Below, piece by piece: positions 40,145 to 50,511 of a stretch of DNA of 64,000 nt (position 1 is its first letter; the number at the start of each line of letters is the position of its first letter). The notes under the pieces were generated by a model, which saw only the letters and a program-made list of their open reading frames with translations, had not been told where the DNA came from and searched no databases. The stretch covers positions 62,001 through 126,000 of the forward strand of contig JAXDJX010000026.1 in NCBI GenBank assembly GCA_034667405.1, in the 5' to 3' direction. Source of the stretch: JANXVR01 sp034667405. Lineage in GTDB: Bacteria > Actinomycetota > UBA4738 > HRBIN12. Position numbers and translations under genes: made by a program.

Positions 40145-40690
40145 ATGGAACGGAAGTCCGGCCCATCCCCAGCCAGTCTCCGACGCGCTCCGGCGCGAAC
40201 GCATCGCCGTCGTGCTCGTCTCACGACCAGAGGGCGGGCGATCATGGGCATCGGGGCTCTCGCGGTGTTGACGACGGCCGGGTTCGCCTACTTCGGGGGA
40301 GGTACGGCGGCCGGCATCGTCATCCCCACGGATGCCTGCGCGTCACCACCGCCGCTCACCACCTGGAACGGCGTGACGCTGCAACCGCTGGCGCTGGTCG
40401 CCTTCAAACACGCACAGCACGACGCCGGACAGCACATCCCGGTGGTGTGGAGCTACAGGAGCTGCGCGCAGCAGCAGGTGGCGTGTCAGAACATCTGCGG
40501 GAACGCGGCTGGGTGCCCGGGCCGATGCGCACCGCCCGGCAAGTCGTGGCACCAGATGGGTGCGGCGATCGACACCACGCAACACGGGTTGGATACGCCA
40601 GCGATCGTGGCTGCGCTGAAGGCGAATGGATGGTGCGAGCCACTCCTGGACAGCGATCCGGGACACTTCTCGTTCGGCGGCTGTCACTGA
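40145..40690 (+). CDS. M15-type D-alanyl-D-alanine carboxypeptidase-like protein
   Basis: A 181-residue protein. The basic cytoplasmic N-terminus of about 32 residues and one helix (about 34-56) place the rest outside the membrane. The C-terminal part has the zinc motifs of the M15/VanY group: 'VWSYRSCAQQ' near residue 102, 'KSWHQMGAAID' near 136 (His and Asp ligands) and 'DPGHFSFGGCH' at the end (third His). Such enzymes trim peptidoglycan stem peptides. Six cysteines in the exported part suggest disulfides. It is shorter than most family members. Divergent from glcD. Confidence 0.8.
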   Translation: MERKSGPSPASLRRAPARTHRRRARLTTRGRAIMGIGALAVLTTAGFAYFGGGTAAGIVIPTDACASPPPLTTWNGVTLQPLALVAFKHAQHDAGQHIPVVWSYRSCAQQQVACQNICGNAAGCPGRCAPPGKSWHQMGAAIDTTQHGLDTPAIVAALKANGWCEPLLDSDPGHFSFGGCH

Positions 40691-40715
40691 GGGGGTGGCG
40701 CGAGAGTCGGTGGCG

Positions 40716-41060
40716 TCAGGCCACGTGGCCGTCGGAGCCGTCGGGAGCGGTGACCGGCAGCCCGTCGCGGGCCCATGCTTCCATCCCGCCCTCCACGTTG
40801 TGTGCGTCGAACCCACGCGCCTGGAGCATCATCGTGGCCAGCTCGCTGCGGTTGCCGGAACGACAGATGACGGCGATCGGCTTGTCATGATCGAGGTCCG
40901 CGCCGGCGCCGGCCATGATCGAATTCAAGGGGATGTGGGTGGCCCCTTCCACTCTGCCGGCGTCCCATTCGTACTGCTCGCGACAGTCGACGAGCTGGAT
41001 GTCGGAGAGATGGTCGAAGACGCCTCGGGGCGTGCTGAGATCGGTCGTGGTGTCGCCCAT
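40716..41060 (-). CDS. Rhodanese-domain sulfurtransferase
   Basis: A 114-residue single-domain rhodanese. 'LVDCREQYEWDAGRVEGATHIPL' is near residue 22 and the active-site loop 'ICRSGNRS' (catalytic Cys) near 68, followed by 'NVEGGMEAW'. It should move sulfur from a persulfide or thiosulfate to an acceptor. The ATG at 41060 faces the divergent PfkB gene 41 bases away; the longer antisense frame is rejected. Also seen: minus-strand TAGCAT at 41072-41077, 11 nt before the start. Confidence 0.9.
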   Translation of the reverse strand: MGDTTTDLSTPRGVFDHLSDIQLVDCREQYEWDAGRVEGATHIPLNSIMAGAGADLDHDKPIAVICRSGNRSELATMMLQARGFDAHNVEGGMEAWARDGLPVTAPDGSDGHVA

Positions 41061-41100
41061 TGCAGATGGTGATGCTACCAGCGCTAAGGTAAGCGCCATA

Positions 41101-42039
41101 GTGGCGGACTTCGACCTCGTGGTGCTCGGCGATGCGAACCCCGACCTCGTGATGCACGGCGGGGACGTCACGCCGGCATTCGGACAGGCCGAACGTATCG
41201 TCGAGGACGCGAACCTGGTCATGGGCGGTTCGGGAGGCATCCTCGCTTGCGGGGCGGCGAAACTGGGGCTTACGGTCGCCATGGTCGCGGTCGTCGGGGA
41301 CGACCTCTTCGGCCGGTTCGTTCGCGACGAATTGGTCGCACACGGTGTGGATATCAGCGCGGTGGTCGTCGACGGCGAACGGCCCACCGGTGTCACCGTG
41401 GTCCTGAGCTCGCCGGAAGACAGGGCCATGCTGACGATGCCGGGCACGGTCGCCGATCTCCGGGGAACCCTGATCCCACCGGATCTTCTCGAGCGAACTC
41501 GTCACGTCCACGTCAGTTCGTTCTTCTTGCAGCGAAGGCTCGCTGAGGATCTCCCCGACCTGCTCGACGACGCTCACCGCGCCGGCGCGACGACGTCGCT
41601 GGACCCCAACTGGGATCCGACGGGGGACTGGGACGGCGGCATCCTCGAGCTGCTGCCCCAGGTCGACATCTTCATGCCGAACGCGATGGAAGCGATGCGT
41701 CTGGCGCGTATCAGCGACCTCACCCAGGCAATCGCTCGTCTGCGCACCTCGCCGCTCGTGGTGGTGAAGGTGGGGGCAGAGGGAGCCATCGCGGCGCAGG
41801 CCGGCGAGGTTCTCAAGGTCCCGGGCCTCCATCGTCAGGTGGTGGACACCACGGGGGCGGGCGATTCCTTCGATGCGGGATTCCTGGCGGGCTATCTCGC
41901 CGGAGAGCCGCTCGAGCGGTGTCTGATGCTGGGGAATGCGTGCGGCACGCTGTCCACCCGGGCGAACGGGGGGACCGCGGGGCAAGCCACGATGGCCGAG
42001 GCGCTGGATCTGGTGAAAGAACTTGAGGCGTCGGCGTGA
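41101..42039 (+). CDS. PfkB-family sugar kinase 1
   Basis: A 312-residue ribokinase-type kinase. The N-terminal 'GDANPDLVMHGG' and 'MGGSGGILACGAAKLGL' match PfkB signature 1; the C-terminal 'DTTGAGDSFDAGFLAGYL' near residue 260 is signature 2 with the catalytic Asp. It phosphorylates a sugar or nucleoside with ATP; specificity cannot be read from sequence. The GTG start at 41101 follows TAAGGT by 10 nt. The stop overlaps the next kinase start by 4 bases (GTGA), so the two kinases are one operon. Confidence 0.88.
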   Translation: MADFDLVVLGDANPDLVMHGGDVTPAFGQAERIVEDANLVMGGSGGILACGAAKLGLTVAMVAVVGDDLFGRFVRDELVAHGVDISAVVVDGERPTGVTVVLSSPEDRAMLTMPGTVADLRGTLIPPDLLERTRHVHVSSFFLQRRLAEDLPDLLDDAHRAGATTSLDPNWDPTGDWDGGILELLPQVDIFMPNAMEAMRLARISDLTQAIARLRTSPLVVVKVGAEGAIAAQAGEVLKVPGLHRQVVDTTGAGDSFDAGFLAGYLAGEPLERCLMLGNACGTLSTRANGGTAGQATMAEALDLVKELEASA

Positions 42040-42977
42040 TCGTTTGTTTGGTGGCCAACCCGTCGATCGACAAGCTCTTCGAGGTCGAGCGCCTGGTGAA
42101 GGGGGACATCCACCGACCGCTGGGGTTCGTGCAGACGGCGGGCGGCAAAGGGTTGAACGTGGCACGTGCGGCGCGCGCGCTGGGTGCGGATGTCTGCGCG
42201 GTCGCACTGCTCCGGGGCCACACGGGGCGCTGGCTCGAGGAGATGCTCGCGGCCGAAGGCGTTCGCTCTCAACCGGTTTGGACCCACGGCGAGAACCGCT
42301 CCTCACTTTCGGTCGCCGACCGCGAAACCGGCGGCCTCACGGAGTTCTACGAACACGGATCGGAAGTGCCGTCTTCGGCGTGGGTGGAACTCCTGCACGC
42401 CGCCGCCGGACTCCTCCCAGAGGCCGCGTGGCTCACCATCAGTGGCTCGATCCCGCCCGGCGCCCCGGCGGATGGATACGCGGACGTGGTTCGAGAAGCT
42501 CGGGCTGCCGGCGTGCGGGTGGCGTTGGATGCCGATGGCGACCGCCTCCGCGCGGCATTGGACGCGCAGCCCGAGGTGGTGAAGGTGAACTCGGCCGAGG
42601 CCGGGGAACTGCTCGGCGTGCCGACGGCGCGGCGCGATGAGGCGTTGGCCGCCGCGCAGAAACTCCGCTCGCTCGCCGGGGGAGACGGTCACGCGGGCGT
42701 CGTCACGCGAGGCGCGGACGGGGTGGTGCTCGCGGCGCCCGACGGCACGCTCTATGAGGGCGCGCTCTACGTTCGCGGCCGCTTCCCGGTTGGGAGCGGC
42801 GACTCCTTCCTCGCGGGACTGGTGGTAGGTCTCGAGCGATCTCCGGAAGACTGGGCCGGTGCCCTCCAGTTGGCATTGGGGGCGGGGACCGCGAACAGCG
42901 AGCTCGCCGGGGCGGGCAAACTCGATCCCGGCAGGGCTAACGCGCTCGCCGAGCAAGCGCGCGTTCGGCAGATCTGA
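42036..42977 (+). CDS. 1-phosphofructokinase/tagatose-6-phosphate kinase-like PfkB
   Basis: A 313-residue PfkB kinase of the FruK/LacC subgroup, shown by the opening 'VANPSIDKLFEVERL', 'TAGGKGLNVARA' near residue 34, 'LTISGSIPPGAP' near 132 and the catalytic loop 'FPVGSGDSFLAGL' near 250 (GSGDS, with a Ser where most kinases have Ala). These enzymes phosphorylate fructose-1-phosphate or tagatose-6-phosphate, yielding bisphosphates for an aldolase. With the SIS isomerase and GH4 galactosidase 5-10 kb away, the tagatose-6-phosphate role is attractive but inferred. Confidence 0.85.
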   Translation: MIVCLVANPSIDKLFEVERLVKGDIHRPLGFVQTAGGKGLNVARAARALGADVCAVALLRGHTGRWLEEMLAAEGVRSQPVWTHGENRSSLSVADRETGGLTEFYEHGSEVPSSAWVELLHAAAGLLPEAAWLTISGSIPPGAPADGYADVVREARAAGVRVALDADGDRLRAALDAQPEVVKVNSAEAGELLGVPTARRDEALAAAQKLRSLAGGDGHAGVVTRGADGVVLAAPDGTLYEGALYVRGRFPVGSGDSFLAGLVVGLERSPEDWAGALQLALGAGTANSELAGAGKLDPGRANALAEQARVRQI

Positions 42978-43474
42978 TGAGCGTGCGACGCGCGGTCGAA
43001 GCCGATCAAACGCTCGTGCGCGATCTCCGACTGCGTTCATTCGCCGAGTCGCCGGATGCGTTCGGTTCCACGCTGCAACGCGAAACAGACTCGGCGGACG
43101 ACGTCTGGTTCGCACTGGTGCGGGGCGACGGATGGGGCGGCCACTCGGCGGTCTTCTTGGCGGAGGATGACGGCGTGCCGGTCGGACTCACCATCGGTGT
43201 TCGCCATCACCAGGAACCGCCCGAGCTGGCGCATCTCTATGCCATGTGGGTGGATCCTGCGTTCCGCCGCCGCGGGCATGCGGCTGCGTTGGTCGGTGCC
43301 GTGGTGGAGTGGGCCGAAGATGCAGGAGCGAACGTCGTTCGTCTGGGTGCGACCGAGACCAACCCAGCGGCGATCGCGCTGTATCGAGGGCTGGGGTTCA
43401 CACCGACCGGCGAATCGGATCCCCTCCGGGTGGGCTCGGATCTGCTGTGTCTAACGATGGAACGAGCCCTCTAG
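42977..43474 (+). CDS. GNAT N-acetyltransferase
   Basis: A 165-residue GNAT: 'MSVRRAVEADQTLVRDLRLRS' start, 'LAHLYAMWVDPAFRRRGHAAALV' (acetyl-CoA loop) near residue 75 and 'ETNPAAIALYRGLGFTPTG' near 129. The ATG overlaps the kinase stop by one base, so it is the third gene of the kinase operon. The substrate could be an amino sugar intermediate of the local pathway or a protein; not determinable. Confidence 0.85.
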   Translation: MSVRRAVEADQTLVRDLRLRSFAESPDAFGSTLQRETDSADDVWFALVRGDGWGGHSAVFLAEDDGVPVGLTIGVRHHQEPPELAHLYAMWVDPAFRRRGHAAALVGAVVEWAEDAGANVVRLGATETNPAAIALYRGLGFTPTGESDPLRVGSDLLCLTMERAL

Positions 43475-43484
43475 CGCGGCGCCT

Positions 43485-44606
<1,122 letters not shown>

Positions 44607-44610
44607 GGGT

Positions 44611-45507
44611 TCATCCCTTCAGTCCCTGCGTCGCGATCCCTCGGACGAACCACCGCTGCGCGAAGATGAACAGCGCGAGGACCGGCACCATGCTCATCAT
44701 GTTCCCCGCCATGAGCAGGTTGGTGGTCTGGACGTGGGCTCCTTGGAAGCTCGCCAATCCCAGTTGGATCGTGTAGTTCTTCTCGTTGAACAGGGTGACC
44801 AGCGGCCAGAGGAAGTCGTTCCAGATCCACATGAACTGGATGACCGCCAGCGTCGCCAGCGCAGGGCCGGAGAGCGGCAGCACGACGACGAACAACGTCT
44901 TCAATCGGCTGGCACCGTCGATCCGTGCGGCCTCCTCCAGATCGAGCGGCAGCGTTCGGAAGAATTGGGTGAGCATGAAGATCCCGAACACGTTCGCCAG
45001 GTTCGGGACGATCAGCGCGTTGAGCGAGTCGATCATGCCGAGCCGCTTCACGATGAGGAACGTCGGGATGATCGTGACCTGGATGGGCACCATCAGCGTG
45101 GCCAGCAGGAAGAAGTAGACGACCTTCTTCCCCCAGAAATCGATCCGCGCGAACCCGTAGGCCGCCAACGAACACAGGAGCAGGTTGGTCACCACGACGG
45201 TCACGGTCACCACAGTCGTGTTGAAGAACCACCGGCCGAAGGGTGCGGCCTGGAGGGCGTCGGAGTAGTTCCGCCATTCGAAATGGCCCGGCCACAGGAT
45301 CGGTGGGAAGTGACGGGTCTGCGCGAGCGTTTCGAGCGAGGTTGCGACCACCCACAACAGCGGCGTCAACATCACCGCAGCCATCGGGAACAGGAAGAGA
45401 TGCCACGCGCTGAACGGGAGCCATCGCTGACGGCCGCGCTGCACCATGCCGGTCTCTCCAGGGAGCGCCCGCAGATCAACCGATGTCGCGGTCACGTCCA
45501 TGCTCAT
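44611..45507 (-). CDS. Carbohydrate ABC transporter permease, MalG type
   Basis: A 298-residue permease with six helices. The EAA loop 'EEAARIDGASRLKTLFVVVLP' near residue 190 contacts the ATPase. The N-terminus resembles the MalG/UgpE/LacG class of sugar permeases. Its ATG overlaps the previous permease stop by 4 bases (ATGA). Part of the binding protein, permease, permease, ATPase operon. Confidence 0.92.
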   Translation of the reverse strand: MSMDVTATSVDLRALPGETGMVQRGRQRWLPFSAWHLFLFPMAAVMLTPLLWVVATSLETLAQTRHFPPILWPGHFEWRNYSDALQAAPFGRWFFNTTVVTVTVVVTNLLLCSLAAYGFARIDFWGKKVVYFFLLATLMVPIQVTIIPTFLIVKRLGMIDSLNALIVPNLANVFGIFMLTQFFRTLPLDLEEAARIDGASRLKTLFVVVLPLSGPALATLAVIQFMWIWNDFLWPLVTLFNEKNYTIQLGLASFQGAHVQTTNLLMAGNMMSMVPVLALFIFAQRWFVRGIATQGLKG

Positions 45508-46400
45508 GCCGAGTAATGCACCACCTTGTTACCCAGCCAGAACTGCGTCAGCGTGAGGACAAGGATCACCAAGAAGAGGACGTACGCGAGCGCTGCCGCA
45601 TAGCCCGCCGCGCTGAACCCGTATGCAGAGGTGAACGCGAGCTTGAAGATGTAGAACACCGGAACACTGGTTCGCCCCAGCGGGCCACCCTTCGTGACGA
45701 AGTACACCTCGTCGAAGAGCTGCACCGCGCTGATCGTGGACCAGACGACCAATAGCAGCGTCGCCGGTCCCAGGAGCGGCACCGTGACGTTGCGGAACGT
45801 CCGCCAGCGCCCCGCGCCATCGACCGCTGCGGCCTCAACCAGTTCGGCCGGGACTCCCTGCAGCGCAGCTAGGTAGACGATGGTGTCGAACCCCAGCCAT
45901 CCCCACACTGTCATGATGACCAACGAAGGCATCGCCCCCTGCGGAGAATCGAACCAGCCGAACGGACCCAGTCCGAGCTTCCCCAGGCCGAAGTTCGCAA
46001 GACCGAATTCCTTGTCGAAGAGCCACAGGAACATGACGCCGGTCGCGATCGTCGAGACCGCCACCGGGATGAAGACCGCGAGGCGATAGAACTTGACCCA
46101 GCGCACCTTCTGATTGAGCGCGATCGCCACGAACAACGCCAGCCCGACCGAGAGCGGCACGAACAGGAAGGTGTAGTAGAGCGAGTTGACCGCCGCCTGA
46201 TGCGCGACCGGGTCGCTCGCGATCTTCGCGTAGTTGTCCATGCCCACGAACGGGCGGATCGGAGAGATCAGGCTCGCCTTCTGGAGCGACAGCACGAACC
46301 CCCAGACGATCGGGAAGATCCCGAACAGCGCCACCAGGGCGACCGACGGCCCGATGAAGAGCCACCCCGAGAGGTGGTCCCGCAGGGGCCGTCGCGCCAT
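45504..46400 (-). CDS. Carbohydrate ABC transporter permease, MalF type
   Basis: A 298-residue permease with six helices: the first in 'LSGWLFIGPSVALVALFGIFPI' and the EAA loop 'VEAAAVDGAGRWRTFRNVTVP' near residue 192. This is the MalF/UgpA/LacF class that pairs with the MalG-type gene downstream. It starts 10 bases after the binding-protein stop. Confidence 0.92.
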   Translation of the reverse strand: MARRPLRDHLSGWLFIGPSVALVALFGIFPIVWGFVLSLQKASLISPIRPFVGMDNYAKIASDPVAHQAAVNSLYYTFLFVPLSVGLALFVAIALNQKVRWVKFYRLAVFIPVAVSTIATGVMFLWLFDKEFGLANFGLGKLGLGPFGWFDSPQGAMPSLVIMTVWGWLGFDTIVYLAALQGVPAELVEAAAVDGAGRWRTFRNVTVPLLGPATLLLVVWSTISAVQLFDEVYFVTKGGPLGRTSVPVFYIFKLAFTSAYGFSAAGYAAALAYVLFLVILVLTLTQFWLGNKVVHYSA

Positions 46401-46409
46401 GGTCCGCGC

Positions 46410-47738
46410 CTAACCCTGTCCGGCGAGGATCTGGTTCACCTGCTGCGCCGCGTCGTCGAGCGCTGTCTTCGGATCGCCTTGTCCCAGCATCACGCGGACG
46501 ATCGACTCAGCCATGATCCGGGAGATCTGGTCATACGTCTGCAAGACAGGCCGTGCCTTCGTCACGTTCGCCAGGTTCTCGGCGAAGATGCCTTCCCCGG
46601 GGAACTTCGCATCGAACTGATCCACGAAGCCGGGCGCGTCGACGACCGATTGACGGATGGGCAAGTGACTCGACACCAATGAGTCCGACTTCACCTGTTC
46701 GGCGGCCGTGAACCACGTCATGAACTCCCACGCCGCGTCGCCATGACCGTTGTTGTCGAACATCACCCACATGTCGGGTCCGGCGATGGAGGCATGCGTG
46801 CCGCCCGAGTACGCAGGCATGATCTGAACGCCGTAGTTCACACTCGGGTAGGCCGACAGGGCCCACGGACCGGTGATCATCATGCCGATGTTCCCGCTGT
46901 TGAAGAGATCGTCCATCTTGCCCGTGTTCTTCTGATCCAGGTAGACAGACTGATCGGTCACGGCCATGTCCCGGAGCGTGGTCAGCGCCTGAACGCCGGC
47001 GTCGGAGTTGAAGGCTGCCTGGGTGTTATCGGCATTGAGGATGTCGCCGCCCGCGCCCCACAACATGGCGTCGTAGTGCCAGACGGTGTCCTCGCTGCCA
47101 TCCACCGGGTAGCCGAATCCGAACTGCTTCTTCGACGGATCCGTCAATGTCTTCGCGGCCGAACGGAAGTCGTCCCAGGTCCAATCCGGCGTCGGATACT
47201 CGACGCTCGCCGCGTCGAAGAGGTCCTTGTTGTAGACGATGGCCAGGTTGTCGATGAGTGCCGGGATGCCGTAGACGTGGCCGTCCACCTGCGACGCGGC
47301 GCGTGCGCCCTCGACGAAGTCGTCCCACTTGAAGGTGGGATCGGTCACCCGGTCGGTGAGGTCCATCACACCGGGCGCGGTGGCGATCTGCGGGAGGGAG
47401 GTCCCGTACTGGTACGTGATGTCGGGCTGTTCCCCGCCCTGAAGTGCCACGGTCAGCTTCTCCAGCGCGTTGTCGTTCGAGCCGATGAAGACGGGATCCA
47501 CCTGGACGTCCGTATGGCTCGCATTGAACTTGGCGACAAGATCGGTCAGTGACTTCGCCTCGTAGTTGACCTGACCGTTGTTCGTTTCGACCTTGCCGTA
47601 GCCGTGCCACAGGGTCAGCGTGACGGGCGCGTTCGCGCCGTCACCGCCGCTCGAGTCGCTGGTCTTGCCGGTGCAGGCGGCCGCGATGACGACGAGTGTG
47701 ATGAGCGCGGTGGCTGCAGTGAGACGGCGACGCTTCAT
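46410..47738 (-). CDS. Sugar ABC transporter substrate-binding lipoprotein
   Basis: A 442-residue family-1 solute-binding lipoprotein. Signal peptide with lipobox 'VIAAAC' (Cys 22), then 'VTLTLWHGYGKVE', 'SHTDVQVDPVFIG' and 'WTWDDFRSAAKTL', the typical lobes of UgpB/MalE-like binding proteins; 'GNIGMMITGPWAL' near residue 275 is the conserved hinge segment. It should capture an oligosaccharide or glycerol-phosphodiester outside the cell. It is first in the transporter operon, 13 bases downstream of the SIS gene, so the SIS gene probably leads the transcript. Confidence 0.92.
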   Translation of the reverse strand: MKRRRLTAATALITLVVIAAACTGKTSDSSGGDGANAPVTLTLWHGYGKVETNNGQVNYEAKSLTDLVAKFNASHTDVQVDPVFIGSNDNALEKLTVALQGGEQPDITYQYGTSLPQIATAPGVMDLTDRVTDPTFKWDDFVEGARAASQVDGHVYGIPALIDNLAIVYNKDLFDAASVEYPTPDWTWDDFRSAAKTLTDPSKKQFGFGYPVDGSEDTVWHYDAMLWGAGGDILNADNTQAAFNSDAGVQALTTLRDMAVTDQSVYLDQKNTGKMDDLFNSGNIGMMITGPWALSAYPSVNYGVQIMPAYSGGTHASIAGPDMWVMFDNNGHGDAAWEFMTWFTAAEQVKSDSLVSSHLPIRQSVVDAPGFVDQFDAKFPGEGIFAENLANVTKARPVLQTYDQISRIMAESIVRVMLGQGDPKTALDDAAQQVNQILAGQG

Positions 47739-47750
47739 GTGTTCCCTCCC

Positions 47751-48629
47751 TCAGGACAAGACGACGGATCGGGTCAGATGCTTCGGATGATCGGGATCCA
47801 GACCGCGCGATCCCGCGAGGGCAACGGCCGCCCGTTGTGTTCGTACGAGTTCTGCCATCGGATCCATGGTGGGCTCGACCACGGTGGCGCCGGTGGTGCG
47901 GATGTCCACCGCCACGCCAGGATCCCCGGTGCCAAGGATCCAGACCAACGTGGTAGGGCCGGCCACGCTGACCGGACCGTGGCGATACTCCATGGCCGGG
48001 TATGCCTCCGTGTGTGCTTGCGCAGCTTCGCGCATCTTGAGCGCGGCCTCGTTCGCGAGACCCACGCTCCATCCATGCCCCAGGAACACGAAATGATCGA
48101 ACGCAGCGACCTCCACGGGGAGGGGTTCTTCGATGGCGCGCTCGCCCTCGGCGATGACGTCGCTCAGGTCCTCGCCGAGATGTGCCCGCAGGAGCGCGAG
48201 CGCCGTGGTCGCGAACCGTGTCTGCACCACGCTGGTCTCGTCCGCGAACTCCAGCGACACGCTGAGGCCGGCGGCGTCGGGGATGGGCGTGCCTGGGACC
48301 GCTGTGATCGCGATGCTGACCGCCTCGGGCGGGAGCCCGCGAAGGAGCCGCTCCACCTCGGTCGTGGTTCCGCTCCGACTCAGCGCCACCACGCGGTCAT
48401 AGGTCCGGTTCGGTGGATATTCGCTTGCGGCGAAGGCGTCGGTGTGGCCCTGGCCCGCCGCCTCCCGGAGCGCTGCGTAGGCCTGTCCGATGAACCACGA
48501 GGTCCCGCACCCGACCATCGCCACCCGCTCGCCGCGCTGAGGGAGGGACGCGCTCGCGGTCGACGCCAGCGTCACGGCGCGCCGCCAACAGGCCGGTTGC
48601 GAGGCGATCTCATGCGCGGTTTCGCTCAT
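47751..48629 (-). CDS. SIS-domain sugar isomerase (AgaS/GlmS-C-like)
   Basis: A 292-residue double-SIS protein. First SIS: 'MVGCGTSWFIGQAYAAL' near residue 38 and 'ALSRSGTTTEVERLL' near 83. Second: 'FLGHGWSVGLANEAALKMREA' near 191 and 'EYRHGPVSV' near 222. Lacking the glutaminase domain of GlmS, it fits AgaS/FrlB-type enzymes that isomerise or deaminate amino-sugar or ketose phosphates. It is divergent from the DeoR-type regulator and leads the ABC operon. TATCCT lies 8 nt before the ATG. Confidence 0.87.
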   Translation of the reverse strand: MSETAHEIASQPACWRRAVTLASTASASLPQRGERVAMVGCGTSWFIGQAYAALREAAGQGHTDAFAASEYPPNRTYDRVVALSRSGTTTEVERLLRGLPPEAVSIAITAVPGTPIPDAAGLSVSLEFADETSVVQTRFATTALALLRAHLGEDLSDVIAEGERAIEEPLPVEVAAFDHFVFLGHGWSVGLANEAALKMREAAQAHTEAYPAMEYRHGPVSVAGPTTLVWILGTGDPGVAVDIRTTGATVVEPTMDPMAELVRTQRAAVALAGSRGLDPDHPKHLTRSVVLS

Positions 48630-48637
48630 CCGGGGGC

Positions 48638-48643
48638 AGGATA
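48638..48643 (-). promoter_or_regulatory. -10 hexamer TATCCT of the SIS/ABC operon
   Basis: Minus-strand TATCCT ends 8 nt before the SIS ATG at 48629. A GAGC-N6-GCTC dyad lies just upstream (48644-48657), a possible operator for the divergent DeoR-type protein. Confidence 0.4.
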
Positions 48644-48677
48644 GAGCAAGAACGCTCATCCCGCTAGTGGGTCGACC

Positions 48678-48683
48678 TATACT
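48678..48683 (+). promoter_or_regulatory. -10 hexamer TATACT of the DeoR-type gene
   Basis: TATACT ends 6 nt before the ATG at 48690. It is the closest match to TATAAT among the local promoters. Confidence 0.5.
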
Positions 48684-48689
48684 CGACGG

Positions 48690-49448
48690 ATGCGGCAGGC
48701 CGACAGATTGAGCACGATCCTGGAGCGCTTGGCGGCAGACGGCACCGTGGGCGTGACCGAACTCTGCGACGACCTCGACGTGAGCGCCGCGACGATCCGG
48801 CGGGACCTGGAACTCTTGGAGGAGCAGCGCCTCTTGGCGCGGACTCACGGCGGGGCCGTTCCCCTGGGAGTCCTCTACGAACTGCCGTTGCGCTACAAAT
48901 CGGGACGGCGGCTTGCCGAGAAGCGCCGGATCGCGAAGGCTGCGGCCGAGCTGGTGGCCGACGGCCTGGCGGTGGGGCTCACCGGCGGCACGACGTCCAC
49001 GGAGGTTGCCCGAGCCCTGGTCGAACATCAACGGCTCACCGTGGTGACGAATGCGCTGAACATCGCGAGCGAACTCGCCGTTCGGCCGAACCTCAAACTC
49101 GTGGTCACCGGTGGGTACGCCCGAGCCGAGTCCTACGAGTTGGTCGGGCCGCTCGCCGAAGCCTCACTCGCGGCCCTCAACCTGGACATCGTGTTCCTGG
49201 GAACCGACGGCATCGACGCACGGGCCGGGCTCACCACCCACCACGAGGTGGAGGCCCACACCAACCTGGCGCTGATCGAACGGGCGCGCCGCGTTGTGGT
49301 CGTAGCGGACTCCTCGAAGATCGGCGCGGTGGCGTTCGCACGGATCTGCCCTGTCGACCGCGTCCACGAGCTCATCACCGATACCGAGGCGGACGCGGAC
49401 GCGGTCGCGGCGCTCCGGGAGGCCGGCGTTGCCGTCTCCACCGTCTGA
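48690..49448 (+). CDS. DeoR/GlpR-family transcriptional regulator
   Basis: A 252-residue DeoR-type regulator. N-terminal helix-turn-helix 'VTELCDDLDVSAATIRRDLELLEE' near residue 20 and 'RTHGGAVP' near 51; C-terminal sugar-phosphate-binding DeoRC domain with 'GLTGGTTSTEVARAL' near 95 and 'VVVADSSKIG' near 205. It likely represses the divergent SIS/ABC operon and its own operon until a sugar phosphate binds. The TTG-started amidohydrolase overlaps its end by 20 bases. Confidence 0.92.
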   Translation: MRQADRLSTILERLAADGTVGVTELCDDLDVSAATIRRDLELLEEQRLLARTHGGAVPLGVLYELPLRYKSGRRLAEKRRIAKAAAELVADGLAVGLTGGTTSTEVARALVEHQRLTVVTNALNIASELAVRPNLKLVVTGGYARAESYELVGPLAEASLAALNLDIVFLGTDGIDARAGLTTHHEVEAHTNLALIERARRVVVVADSSKIGAVAFARICPVDRVHELITDTEADADAVAALREAGVAVSTV

Positions 49449-50511
49449 CCCGTTCTCTACGCTCCGCGACCTGCCGCTGCGATCCTTCCGGCCAGAACCC
49501 GCGCTCCGCCTCCCGGTCACTGCGATCGAACGCTTCCGATTCCCATCTGTGGACGCGCACAACCACCTGGGCCGCTGGCTCACGAAACGATGGGCTGCAC
49601 GGGATGTGGGTGCTCTGCTCGGACGGATGGACGCGACGGGCGTGGCTGCGGTCGTCAACCTCGACGGGATGTGGGGCAAAGAACTCCGGGACAACGTCGC
49701 CCGGTATGACCGGGCACACCCAGGGCGGTTCGCGACGTTCGCGCAGCTGGACTGGCGGGAACTGGATGCTGGGAACGGGTTCGGCGAACGGCTCGCCGCC
49801 GGCGTGCACCAGAGCGTCGAGGCAGGCGCGAAGGGCTTGAAGATCTGGAAGAACCTGGGCCTGCATCTGCGCGATCATCGCGGCGCGCTCATCATGCCCG
49901 ACGACGCCCGCCTCGCGCCGGTGTGGGATGCATGCGCGAGCGAACGCATCCCCGTCACCATCCACACGGCAGATCCCATCGCGTTCTTCCAGCCGCTCAC
50001 GGCTCGGAACGAACGGCTCGAAGAACTGCTGGAGAACCCCGACTGGTGGTTCGGCGACCGCCGCCGGTTCCCCCGTTTCGACGAACTCATGGAGCGGTTC
50101 GAGCGCCTGGTGGCGGCGAACCCCGGGGTCACGGTCATCGGCGCACATGTCGCCGGGTGTGCGGAGGACTTAGCGTGGGTGTCCCGCATGCTCGACACCT
50201 ACCCCAACCTCAACGTGGACATCGCCGCCCGTCTGGCCGAACTCGGCCGTCAGCCGAGAGCCGCCGCGGCCTTGTTCCGCCGTCATCCCGGCCGGATCCT
50301 CCTCGGGACGGACCAGGTCCCACCGGCCATCCCCACCTACCGGGTGTACGCGCGGTTCCTGGAAACCGCCGACGAACACTTCGCCTACTCGCCCGGTGAG
50401 GCGCCGGGGCAGGGCCGCTGGGCCGTGAGCGGCTTGGAGCTTCCGGATACGGTTCTGCGCAAGGTCTGCCGAGACAACGCGATACGGCTCATCCCCGGAC
50501 TCCGAGGATGA
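49429..50511 (+). CDS. Amidohydrolase-2 family hydrolase
   Basis: A 360-residue TIM-barrel hydrolase of the PF04909 type. HxH-like 'SVDAHNHLG' is near residue 40, 'GAKGLKIWKNLG' near 133, 'IPVTIHTADP' near 173 and 'LLGTDQVP' near 290. The family holds decarboxylases and lactone hydrolases (for example of sugar lactones) with one metal. The TTG start at 49429 lies inside the deoR end, giving coupled translation. The stop overlaps the MFS ATG by 4 bases, so regulator, hydrolase and transporter form one operon. Confidence 0.82.
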   Translation: MPSPPSDPFSTLRDLPLRSFRPEPALRLPVTAIERFRFPSVDAHNHLGRWLTKRWAARDVGALLGRMDATGVAAVVNLDGMWGKELRDNVARYDRAHPGRFATFAQLDWRELDAGNGFGERLAAGVHQSVEAGAKGLKIWKNLGLHLRDHRGALIMPDDARLAPVWDACASERIPVTIHTADPIAFFQPLTARNERLEELLENPDWWFGDRRRFPRFDELMERFERLVAANPGVTVIGAHVAGCAEDLAWVSRMLDTYPNLNVDIAARLAELGRQPRAAAALFRRHPGRILLGTDQVPPAIPTYRVYARFLETADEHFAYSPGEAPGQGRWAVSGLELPDTVLRKVCRDNAIRLIPGLRG